From Microplitis mediator (Eukaryota > Arthropoda > Insecta > Hymenoptera > Braconidae), in the NCBI RefSeq assembly GCF_029852145.1, contig NC_079969.1, forward strand, positions 19,153,798 through 19,217,797: a stretch of DNA of 64,000 nt. The letters are read 5' to 3'. The position numbers and the translations under genes are program-made. The notes under the pieces were generated by a model, which saw nothing but the letters and a program-made list of their open reading frames with translations, was not told where the DNA came from and searched no databases. Positions 20,694 through 32,722 of the stretch are shown here, piece by piece; the first letter of the stretch is position 1, and each line of letters starts with the position of its first letter.

Positions 20694-23600
20694 TCATTCA
20701 GTTACAAAGCCAATCATTTTAACCATGGTCAAAGTTTTCTGCGCCCCCAATGCTTTGGTCAGGATATCCGCCTCATTGGATTCAGATGCACAGTAAATAA
20801 TTTTGACGATGTTTTTTGCTACCAAATCTCGAGTGTTGAAGAATCGAGTATCTATGTGTTTGCTTCTATTGCTTGGGCTGGCTGCCAGAATACTAGCGAT
20901 ACATGGTTGATTATCTTCGTATAATACTGTAGGTTGGTCTTGTACTTCGTCTAGGAAATTGAGAAGTTTCCGTCACCAGGTACACTCTCTGGCGGCCTCA
21001 GACAGGGCTACTATCTCCGCTTCGGTTGAAGAGATGGATACGCATGTTTGCTTTTTGCTTATCCAGGAGACAACACCTTCAAATATTTTAAACAAAAACC
21101 GGTGTTAGATTTCCGAGAGGTTCTGTCTTCGGCCCAGTTAGCGTCCGCGAACCCGATGAGTGGCTGGTCTTCGAGTGCATTATGATGCAGTTTTAGCATA
21201 TAATGTTTAGTGCCTTTGAGGTATTTGCAGACGCGTTGTAACTCGTTCCAATCTGTTTGTCGAGTTCTCTTGATATGTTGTGCCAGTATTGCCACAGGTG
21301 CTGCGATATCTGGTCGGGAATTCACAGAAACATATAACAATTTCCCTATCAGTTTACTATAAAATTCTTTATCGATTTCAGGTGATTCAAGACGGACCTT
21401 TTCATAATTTGCATCCATGGGATAGCTTGATGGCTTTGCTTCTGGGAGTCTCGATTGCAAGAGAATTCTTTTAATATAATTCTGCTGATGGATGAGAAAC
21501 TCGCCAGCTTCGTTTCTTACAATCTCAACTCTTAAGTAGCAGCTAACTTCACCTAAGTCTGTGATGCTGAACTTCTGCCTCATTGCGCTTAAAATTTGAT
21601 TTAATCTTGTAGAAGATTTACACGCTACCAATATATCATCTACGTGTACCAGAAGATATGTGATAGTATTGACTCCGTGTTTATATAAACATGGATCAGC
21701 ATCAGACCGCGTAAAGCGGAAATCTGTTAGTACTTGGTGAAGTTTTTCGTTCCAAACATTGGCGGCTTGCTTTAGTCTGTAGAGACTTTTATTCAGCCTG
21801 CATCCCCAGACTTCATGATCTTTGTTTTCGTATCCGGGGGGTTGGATCATGTAGATGACTTCCTTCAGGTCTCCGTTGAGGAAAGCAGTTTTTACATCCC
21901 AGTGTCTTACGGAGTAGCCCCTTTTTCCAGCAGTTGATAGCATACAGCGCACTGTGGACCCTTTGACTACCGGAGCAAACACTTCTTCGTAGTCTACCCC
22001 GTATTTTTGGGAAAAACCCTGAGCTAATAGTCTAGCTTTAAATCTTTTGGTTGAGTCATTGGAGGTAGTCTTGACTTTGAACACCCATTTGCACCCTATG
22101 GGTTTTTTATTCCGCGGAATGGGTTCAAGGTCCCATGTGTTGTTTTCATGTAGTGCGTTGATTTCCTCAGACATGGCCCTTTTCCAATGCTCTGAGTTGG
22201 ATCCTTTTAAGGCCTGCTCAACTGTCTTTGGTTCATCATCATTGTTACTATCATCGTCATCATCATCATTGTTATTATCAGCTTGATCATCATCTTGGTC
22301 CTCAAACGTGATATCAATGACGGGTGGTTGGAGCAGTGCAGGTGTTCTTTCCTCTGATTCTTTGTTCGGTATTGGATTTATTGAGATATCTGAATGTATA
22401 TATACTATCTCTCCAGTGTTCTCAGAAATCTGTGTGTTATGTTTTATAGATGCGGATTTTAATGGCATACCCTCAATACCTTCTCCTTCATTACGAGTTC
22501 CTTCAATGAACCTTACATCCCTGCTCGTGATGACCTGTCCTGAGGACCTTTCCAAAAGTCTATAGCCTTTTGAGTCGGGAGAGTAACCAATGAAAACACA
22601 TTCCGTAGCCTTGTCATCTAGTTTCGTTCTTTTCTGTTTCGGTATATGCGCAAACGCTTTACATCCGAATTCCTTCAAATGTTTCACATTCGGCTTTTTC
22701 TTCAGTAATAGCTCGAAGGGTGTTGTTTCTCTCCCACGAGTCGGGAGTCTATTTTGCAAGTAAACTGCAGTTACCGCAGCTTCTCCCCAATATTTATCCG
22801 GTAATTTCGCATCAATTAACATAGTCCGAATGGCTTCAACTAAATATCTGTTTCTTCTCTCTGCTACGCCATTTTGTTCCGGTGTGTATGCTGTTGTATG
22901 TTGGAATTTTATTCCTTGATTTTGTAAATGCTCAGTTAACTCATGGTTTACGTATTCTCTTCCAAGGTCAGATCGAAAAGCCTTAGGTTTTCGCCCAAAT
23001 TGTGTCTGACAAAATTCAATAAAATTTTTCATGACTTCTTTTACTTGTGATTTGTTACGTAACAAAAATATGTATGTGTATCGGCTAAAATCGTCTATGA
23101 GGGTCATTATGTACCTGCGTTTTCCCGGCGTTTCCACAGGCGTCGGCCCACATAAATCAGTATGAATTAAATCCATGGCTTCGCTAGTACAGATTTTTGA
23201 TCTCTTTGGAAATGGTGACCTCGACATCTTGCCCTTAATGCAGCTCTCACAGATCTGTTTCACAGAACACTTATCAATTTTCATGTCTTGAACTAAATCG
23301 TTATTTAATAATTCCCAAATCATCTTAGGATCACGATGCCCAAATCTATTGTGCCATTTGTGTATATAATTCTCTGGATGTTCTATTGATACAGCAAACG
23401 CACATTCAGGGACTCGTAATTGATAAACGTGTCCTGATTCATCTCCGACAGCGACTCCATTACCAGTGTTGTTGATAATTGTCATTTTGTTATCTTTAAC
23501 TCTCAATTGATAAACAAGCTTGTCTAACGATCCAATAGATATCAGGTTACAGTCGAAATCTGGGACGTCAAATACACGTTTTAAACCTAACGAATGTATT

Positions 23601-24607
23601 TCTCCTTTTTCTGTTAAACATTCAACTTTTCCTTCCCCTATTCCCAGAATTTGGCAAGTCTGCCCATTAGCTATCTTTACTGAAGACTTATAAGATGTAT
23701 CCAATTTTGCAAAGAAGTTAATATTATTACTCATATGGCTACTAGCTGCGGAGTCCAAAAACCAATTTAACTCTGAACCCTTCTTTGTTACTACGTATGC
23801 ATGGTGCATTATCGGTTCTTTACCACTATCATAATCACTTGATTCGTCATTTTCTAATACTAACCTGGCTTTCGGTTTATTTTTCCTCAAATTTCTACGT
23901 TTATTCCATTCAACGTATTCCCGACATTCTGATTTATAATGTCCAAGCTTGTGACAAAAGAAGCACTTAATATGATTTAGGGGTTTATCGGTACTAATCC
24001 TCATTGCTGTCTCACATTCTTCACTTACACTCAAACTTTTACGTCTCTTGTATTCACTTAGCAGGGTTGCTTCAACTACATCGATTGATAATTCTTCTTC
24101 TGGCCTTGATGCTAATACAGATATAAGAGTATGATACGAGGCCGGCATACTTCGTAGGATTATCCACGGCCCAAACTCAACTGCACTTCTGTTTCCAAGA
24201 GCCGTGAGATTATCAATAAGCTCCTGTATGCGTGCTATATGTTTTTCCATATCTTCGTTTTTCGAAAATTTTAATTGTAGGAGTTCAACAATTAAAGTAA
24301 ACTTATTTATACCACTAGCTTTTTCGTGATAGCTTTTTAAAGCGTCTCACGCTTCTTTAGCTGTACTTTTATCCCTGATATGACTGATTTGCGAATCTTC
24401 TACTAGGAGAGAAATTGTTCCTAACGCTTTGTCATCCCGAATTTCCCATGCCTCAACCACTGCACCTTCTGTAGTAGGCCTATTCGATGTGACCGCTTTC
24501 CTAATACCTTCTCTCTTCAGCAACTTTTCTACTTTAAACTTCCATGTCTGATAATTGTTGTTATTGAGTTTTACAATACCAAATGCCGTTGAATTGCTGT
24601 CCGCCAT
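20694..24607 (-). pseudogene. copia gag-pol polyprotein, two lesions
   Basis: It starts at ATG 24607 (gag: LNNNNYQTWKFKVEKLLKRE), with an in-frame TGA where a Trp would be expected near 24344. After that come a zinc knuckle CFFCHKLGHYKSEC, protease WFLDSAASSHM, integrase H-x-C finger (WHNRFGH...CESCIKGK), DLCGP and TLIDDFSRYTY, then SDLGREY, a D/N-rich linker (near 22240-22290), and RT with KARLLAQGFSQ, DVKTAFLNG and VHVDDILVA. RNase H has ADANWAED. The frame slips by one base near 21100. The remaining RNase H (SISSTEAEIVALSEAA, YEDNQ, HIDTRFF, ADILTKAL) continues to the stop at 20694. About 1300 codons, normal for copia. Confidence 0.92.
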
Positions 24608-24680
24608 CTTAACCACTTTAACTGAAACTTTATTTCAAACTGAACTTTACTGTAACTTAAACTTTAGCTGTATGTTAATA

Positions 24681-24698
24681 ACCTGGGCCCATAACTTT
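24681..24698 (-). other. primer binding site, initiator-Met tRNA half type
   Basis: Directly inside the 5' LTR the sense strand reads TTATGGGCCCAGGT. This is the complement of the anticodon-loop side of initiator Met tRNA, as used by Drosophila copia, which is primed by a tRNA fragment rather than the 3' end. The second copia element shows the same site at 57344-57358. Confidence 0.8.
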
Positions 24699-24873
24699 TG
24701 TTGGGTAAGGCATTAAATAATTAACTAAACATGTTATCGTCCAATCACTTTATTAACTAGAAAGGAACTGAATAAGAGAAAAAAGAGTACATGTATATAA
24801 TTTTAGTACTAGCACCATTTGCATTAAAGGAGAAAGGAAGGGATGATGCGCATGCGCCGTTGTCATTCCAACA
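24699..24873 (-). repeat. copia 5' LTR
   Basis: Same length as the 3' LTR, with the same TG...CA ends. It is followed by the TGTAT duplication at 24874-24878. Confidence 0.95.
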
Positions 24874-25989
24874 TGTATGACCATATATTACTATATATAC
24901 CTATTTATAGTTATATATATTCATATACAATAACAATCGAAAACTGTATATTCCCATGTATCGTCATATATATCCTATATATAATCTATATATGACCATA
25001 TATGATCTATATATGACCATATATAATTCGTTTTTCCCGGGTAGGTATAATCATATATAAGCCTGTATATGATCAGGTTTAATTATATATAAGCCTACAT
25101 ATAATTAGATCTGATCAGACATGACTGATATAAACTTATATGTAGTTATATGTATATTATGGTTTGTCATTTTGAGGCGACTTTTTTTTCAACAAAAAAA
25201 TAGGCTGAAAACTTGAGGGAAGGTGAGAAAAGAACCCTGTCAAAAGCGGAGCTCTTAATATTAATATTTAGAGGTGCCTATTCCTCATTTTCCATTTTCT
25301 ATTCAAATAACATGGGATAAAAAATTTTTTAATCTTTTATTTTTCTAGCTCGGCATTCGCACCTCATATCAATGAGTCCATGAGATATTCTTGTAGAGAA
25401 TTTAACGCTCTACAAAAAAAGGTCTCTCCTCATTTTTTGGTAAATCTATTTATTCTAAAGTAATTGAAGCTGGAAGTCAAATCTATAATAAATTTCCAGA
25501 TCTTTTTACTTTTCCAGCAAAACTATCACTTATCGAAAAATGACTTATCGAAAAATGTCATAAGATCTTTTTCATAGACAATTTTATTCCCTACAAATTA
25601 TTATCAATAAAGTTTTTTAAAGTTCCACATTGTTGTCTAGTTATTATCATTTTCATGCTAAGCTCGTAAAAATAATAGTCTTCTAATCTATTCTGAGAAC
25701 TTAACATTAAAATAAAAATGACTAGAAAACAGTGGAATTTTAAAAAACTTTATGAAGAATAATTTGTAGAGAATAAAATTGTCTATAAAAAAGATTTTAT
25801 GTCATTTTTTGATAATTCTGATAGTTTTGCTGGAAAAGTAAAGAGATCTGAAAATTTATTGTAGCTTTGACTTCCAGCTCCAATAACTTTCGAATGGATG
25901 GATTTATCAAAAAATGATAAGTGACCTGTTTTGTAGAGCGTTAAATTCTCTACAAGAATATTTCATAGACTTATTTATATGAGTCGCGA

Positions 25990-26969
25990 CCCGGGAAAAA
26001 ATGATCAGACATGAACAGGCATGAGTCTTCAGGCCTGATCAGACATGAAAAATGACAATGCCTGATCAGGCATGTTCAGGTCTGATCAGGTATGTTCATG
26101 TCTGTTCATGCCCATCCGGGTAAAAAAATTATATATAAAAAATGGCCCTATATAATTATATATAATTATGTATAACTATATTCAATTATACATGTATATA
26201 ATTATCGCTATCAAAATAAAAAAAATAAAAAATTCGGGCGTGTGCAGAATTTGAACCGTGGACCTTGCGCTCGAAAGTGTAACTCGCTACCCACTGACCT
26301 AAGAGATTTAGTTGAAAAGTAAGTTTCGTATGAACTTCAAGTAATAAAAATCTTATACGTGATAGATTCTTGGTCAACAAAATTTTAGATCTATGAGCAG
26401 ACATGAACAGCCATGAGCAGACATGAACATATATGACCAGGCATGGTCAGGTATGCTCAGACATGAGCGTATTTAACGCTTCAGACATGAACAGGCATGG
26501 ACAAGCATGAACAGGCATGATCAGACCTGAGCGTATTGAACGCTTCAGAGATGAACAGGCATGAACAGACATGACCAGGCATGGACAGGTATGATCAGGC
26601 ATGAGCGTATTTAACGCTTCAGACATGACCAGGCATGAACAGGCATGGACAGGTATGAACAGGCATGATCAGACCTGACTGTATTTAACGCTTCAGGCAT
26701 GAACAGGCATAATCAGGCATGGACAGGTATGAACAGGCATGATCAGACCTGACTGTATTTAACTCTTAAGACATGAACAGGCATGATCAGGCCTGAGTGT
26801 ATTCAACGCTTCAGACATGAACAGACAAAAACAGGCATGGACAGGTATGATCAGGCCTGATCATGTCTAATTTCAGGCCTAATCATACATGAACAGGCAC
26901 GATCAGGTCTAATTTCAGGCCTGATCATACATGGACAGGCATGGTCAGATCTGATCATTTTTTCCCGGG
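25990..26969. mobile_element. element E3, CCCGGGAAAAA-ended, CATGAACAGG minisatellite
   Basis: Ends are CCCGGGAAAAAATGATCAGA and its exact complement (20 bases or more). Flanks are GA on each side (25988-25989, 26970-26971). The interior consists of about 10-11 bp words such as ACATGAACAGGC, GCATGATCAGG and GGCATGGACAGGT, with a higher-order block GTATTTAACGCTTCAGACAT repeated about six times between 26465 and 26815. A tRNA-like module with an AT-rich preface lies at 26123-26310. No coding capacity. Confidence 0.8.
26226..26310 (-). other. tRNA-like module of E3
   Basis: On the minus strand, A-box-like CTTAGGTCAGTGGGTAGCG and B-box-like CACGGTTCAAATTCTG are spaced as in a tRNA gene. The sequence differs from the E1/E2 module, so the tRNA ancestor may be different. 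Probably a tRNA-derived relic. Confidence 0.5.
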
Positions 26970-27168
26970 GAACGCCAAGCTAGAAAAATAAAAAAAATAA
27001 AAAATATTCTATCCCATGTTATTTAAATAGGAAATGGAAAATTAGTAATAGACACCTCTAGATATTAATATTAAGAGCTCCGCTTCAAACAGGCTTTTTT
27101 TCTCACCTTCCCTCAAGTTTCCAGCCAATTTTTTTGATGAAAGAAAAAGTCGCCTCACAATGGCACAC

Positions 27169-27171
<3 letters not shown>

Positions 27172-27243
<72 letters not shown>
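27172..27243. repeat. (TA)n microsatellite
   Basis: About 36 TA units between A2 and B1. Confidence 0.98.

Positions 27244-29016
<1,773 letters not shown>

Positions 29017-29077
<61 letters not shown>
29017..29077. repeat. (TA)n microsatellite
   Basis: About 30 TA units between the LTR-like segment and repeat R1. Confidence 0.98.
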
Positions 29078-29080
<3 letters not shown>

Positions 29081-29955
29081 AGACAATGTGAATTGTCATC
29101 TTCTCCCTCAGCCTTGCGGTTCCCATTTTTCCCCATCTCGTTGCCGTCTGAAACCACCTAAAGCTAGTCATAGTGCCATGGTCACATGACTAGTTATCAC
29201 CTCAACGCATGACCGTGAGGGGAAGTGGGGAGCGAGCCCAAAAACTCAGCCCTAAGACCCTACGGAGATTGAACTTCACTTCGATCCTGGATTAATTAGC
29301 ATTCAGACGTCTTTATTATTCAGTATCGATTATTAATCAGGCAATTACACTTGCAATATTAACGTACTTTATATTCTGTAAAATTTATATTTCGTTCTGG
29401 CAATTAACTTGCAAAGTAATAATTTTATTGTTTATTAGTTATTAATTATAATTAAATTTAAGTGTATTGAAAGCATTATACGTTACCGGCGATATATTCG
29501 CGATATAAAATTATACTGTGCCACGTATCTGTCTACATCACATCCAGCGCTTGCACTTTCTTGTAAGTAATTTTTATTATTATAATTGGCAATAAACAAT
29601 CATTGCACTTGTTAATCATTCACTGTATCTTTTATCTGTTCATCCTATTTATTTCCTATTTTACTGGTAAGCTTATCGAATAGTCTGATAAAGTAAATAT
29701 TAATTAAGTAACAAATAGTAATTTGACCATCAATAAGAATATTCTATAATTTTATAAGCCGTGAGGTAAGTTGATAAGTTTTCTCATACGTTGCGAGTTT
29801 GAATAAGTGCGGGTCTTTGCTTTGCAAGAACCCCAGCCCACTGCTCTGTCCAAGTAAAATAAAATTTGTTAGAGGCCAGCCTAAGCCAAGGTTCAACCCG
29901 CGAATTCTGGTGGCTGCTGGTAAGAATCGCGAAGACGAAAAGCGATTTGTCTCAA
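29078..29955. repeat. repeat R, copy 1 (878 bp)
   Basis: Starts TTGAGACAATGTGAATTGTC and ends GCGATTTGTCTCAA, giving inverted termini TTGAGACAA/TTGTCTCAA. A second full copy is at 40338-41225 and a fragment at 47098-47262. It contains a TATA-like GATATAAAATTATAC and AATAAAC words, so an LTR is possible; a TIR element is equally possible. No ORF. A B-box-like GGTTCAACCC lies near the right end. Confidence 0.8.
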
Positions 29956-29960
29956 TATAT

Positions 29961-31946
29961 GGGCAGATCCATTAATTCTCGACGAAAGTGTGCGCACTCA
30001 GGTCAACGATTTTGATGCCGATTTTTTCCTCAAAAGTACACCTTAAAAAAAGAAGATCCTGAAAATTTAGGACCGATATAATCAAATCTGGCCGCTGGAG
30101 AATTTTTTGAATTAAAAAAAAAGTCGATTTTTCACTGATTTTCGAATATTTGTATCTCAGCTTCTATATAACTTAAAGACTCCTGCCCAACGGCATTTTT
30201 CTCAGTAGACTCTCTACTTTTAAGAAAAAAATAAGAATTTGGTCTAAACGCAAATAGGGCTTAGCTGACAGCCTCTAACTAACGAACTGTTTTGGTTAAA
30301 TTTCACCTATTTATAAAACACTAGTATACGTACAGTGTTCGTAGTTGAGGATCGACCAGCAGCTAATGTCTTCTATTGGGGTACACTTTAGTAGAATCTA
30401 TGCAATTTTTACTTCATTGCTTCTATTAAATAAAGTTATAGCCATCTGAAACCAATCAAATTTTAAAAAATTGCAGTTTTCAGATGGCTAGAACATTTTT
30501 CTCGGAACTTTGATTTCCTTCAAACTTTCAGGAAAGTTGCTTTATTATGTTCCTAAAAAGCCCTGAAAATCAAGGCTAGGGAATCGAGCTTGTATTCAAG
30601 TTATGAATTTTTTAATATTGCCAAAATTGCGTTGTTGAATATAATATTTGCTGATAATTTCTTACATATCTATCGAATTATTCATATCTTAGAGACAAGT
30701 GAATTATGAATATTTTCTGTACATAGATATAACTGCTGTCAGTAACCATTTGAGTAACGTCTCAAGTAAACATTTTACCCTCAAAAGCGCTATCGTTCTT
30801 ATATTTTTTGAAGTTGTTTCAAAAGTCGCGCTGAGGCTACTCTGTTACTCAATTTATCCGCTTCGTGGCGTGACTGAGGTACCAATGTTATCATACGCTC
30901 ATGAAAGCATTGCAATCTACGTTGAAGTTCTCTAGGTATGAAGGTCTACAGTATTTAGTAATTTTTATGTGTTTAATTTGGAGTGTTTAAACTATCAAAA
31001 CTTGAAACAATGGATAAGTGTTATATTGGTCAGTCACGCCACGAAGCGGATAAATTGAGTAACAGAGTAGCCTCAGCGCGACTTTTGAAACAATTTCAAA
31101 AAATATAAGAACGATAGCGCTTTTGAGGGTAAAATGTTTACTTGAGACGTTACTTAAATGGTTACTGACAGCAGTTATATCTATGTACAGAAAATATTCA
31201 TAATTCACTTGTCTCTAAGATATGAATAATTCGATAGATATGTAAGAAATTATCAGCAAATATTATATTCAACAACGCAATTTTGGCAATATTAAAAAAT
31301 TCATAACCTGAATACAAGCTCGATTCCCTAGCCCCGATTTCCAGGGCTTTTTAGGAACATAATAAAGCAACTTTCCTGAAAGTTTGAAGGAAATCGAAGT
31401 TCCGAGAAAAAAGTTCTAGCCATCTGAAAACTGCAATTTTTCAAAATTTGATTGGTTTCAGATGGCTATAACTTTATTTAATAGAAGCAAGGAAGTAAAA
31501 ATTGCATAGATTCTACTAAAGTATACCCCAATAGAAGACATTAGCTGCTGGTCGATCCTCAACTTCGAACACTGTACGTATACTTGTGTTTTACAAGTAG
31601 GTAAAATTTAACCAAAACAGTTCGTTAGTTAGAGGCTGTCAGCTAAGCCCTATTTGAGTTTAGACCAAATACTTATTTTTTTCTTAAAAGTAGAGAGTCT
31701 ACTGAAAAAAATGCCGTTGGGCAGGAGTCTTTAAGTTATGTAGAAGCTGAGATACAAATATTCGAAAATCAGTGAAAAATCGACATTTTTAAAAATTCAA
31801 AAAATTCTCCAGCGGCCAGATTTGATTATATCGGGTTCAAATTTTCAGGATCTTCTTTTTTTAAGGTGTACTTTTGAGGAAAAAATCGGCATCAAAATCG
31901 TTGACCTGAGTGCGCACACTTTCGTCGAGAATTAATGGATCTGCCC
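29961..31946. repeat. palindromic element C, about 1-kb arms
   Basis: The whole segment folds on itself. GGGCAGATCCATTAATTCTC at the left is matched by its complement at the right end (31927-31946), and arms of about 920 bases pair almost throughout with a loop of about 120 bases near 30880-31015. Two small ORFs (30699-30935 plus, 30987-31208 minus) encode the same residues because they are the two arms. Flanked by TATAT. Non-coding; superfamily unknown. Confidence 0.92.
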
Positions 31947-32285
31947 ATATATATATGTTTATATTTATATATTGAATTATTATTCATGGGTATATAGTTG
32001 AATAAAAAAAAAAAAATTAAAAAAAAATTGTGAGGTTACCGGCGTTGACACACAAAATATTAATTTTTTCTAATTTTATATTTTATTTTTAAATTCACTT
32101 ACTTTTATGATTCTTACTCGAAATAATTAATTTTTATTAATTCTAATAATTAAAAAAATACATCTATAAATTTTTTTGTAATTTAATTCGTTTCCAGCGT
32201 TCTCACTTTCCGTACGGCGTCTTCAGTTCTACTTAAAAGTTAGATGGCAACACATTCATAAATAATTTAATAAAACACAATGATT
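31947..32285. other. AT-rich spacer
   Basis: Short (TA) tract and poly-A/T pieces, then the approach to the LINE. No ORF. The exact 5' end of the LINE copy is not visible. Confidence 0.4.
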
Positions 32286-32341
32286 CAACAATTGCAAGTA
32301 CAGACAACAGTGACATAAAGCTGGTGAAAAGATACTAAACT

Positions 32342-32722
32342 AAAGAAGGCTACGGTTCAGCGTTACTAGATGTGAGCCCAGAAATACATAAAATAATCTT
32401 AAAAAGAAGTGATGTCAAGATAGGCTGGAAAAATTACAAAGTTCATGATCATGTTACTGTGATTCAACGCTATAAATGCTGTGGCTTTAATCACTTCGCT
32501 CATAAATGTAACAAAGGTGTGATATGTAGATTATGTGTTGACAATCATCGTGAATCGGAATGCACAAGTATTGTAAATAAATGCATAAATTGTGTTGATT
32601 CGATAAATAAGGATAAATCACTGACATTGAATGTAGATCACGTAGCTACAGACAACAGATGTGAGAGTTATTTGAAGATGATGAGAAGGAAACAATCAAA
32701 TATTTTAGATCAAAAACAATAG
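32342..32722 (+). pseudogene. LINE ORF1 C-terminal part, zinc knuckles
   Basis: The frame enters from upstream (KEGYGSALLDVSPEIHKIIL) without an ATG in this copy. The RNA-binding region has a degenerate first knuckle (KCCGFNHFAHKC, first Cys lost), an intact second knuckle CRLCVDNHRESEC (C-x2-C-x3-H-x4-C) and a partial third (CINC). It ends at TAG 32720-32722 in the context CAA TAG CAA. ORF1 proteins of this type coat the LINE RNA. The N-terminal part is missing or unrecognisable. Confidence 0.8.

Larger units (their letters stand above)
20471..24873 (-). mobile_element. Ty1/copia retrotransposon, nearly complete
   Basis: A full-length copy on the minus strand: two 175-bp LTRs (20471-20645 and 24699-24873), TGTAT target duplications (20466-20470, 24874-24878), a primer site, gag-pol in one frame and a purine tract AGGGGAAG next to the 3' LTR. 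By eye the LTRs differ at about 9 of 175 positions. One in-frame TGA in gag and one frameshift near the pol C-terminus inactivate it. The domain order protease-integrase-RT-RNase H defines copia type. Confidence 0.95.
19595..25041. mobile_element. element E2, CCCGGGAAAAA-ended family, carrying a copia insertion
   Basis: Ends CCCGGGAAAAACGAATTATA and its complement. The body matches E1 in reverse order: near-palindromic TATATGGCCATATATA words, a tRNA-like module on the minus strand, and blocks around GAACATGAAAATTTTACATC. The copia element 20471-24873 with TGTAT duplications splits it. Without that insert E2 is about 1.04 kb. No coding capacity of its own. Confidence 0.75.
25160..27171. repeat. 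palindromic element A2, interrupted by E3
   Basis: The outer arm at 25160-25360 (GAGGCGACTTTTTTTTC, GGGAAGGTGAGAAAAGA, GGAGCTCTTAATATTAATAT) is complementary to 26970-27171. The inner arms (25370-25670 and 25690-25989) are homologous to A1. Together they form one palindrome of about 1.03 kb; the 980-bp element E3 sits in its right arm at 25990-26969. A tract of (TA)n follows directly. Non-coding. Confidence 0.8.

Noticed and set aside
30699..31208. Two nearly identical small ORFs in opposite orientation
   Set aside because: They are the same non-coding sequence in the two arms of palindrome C, not a duplicated gene.
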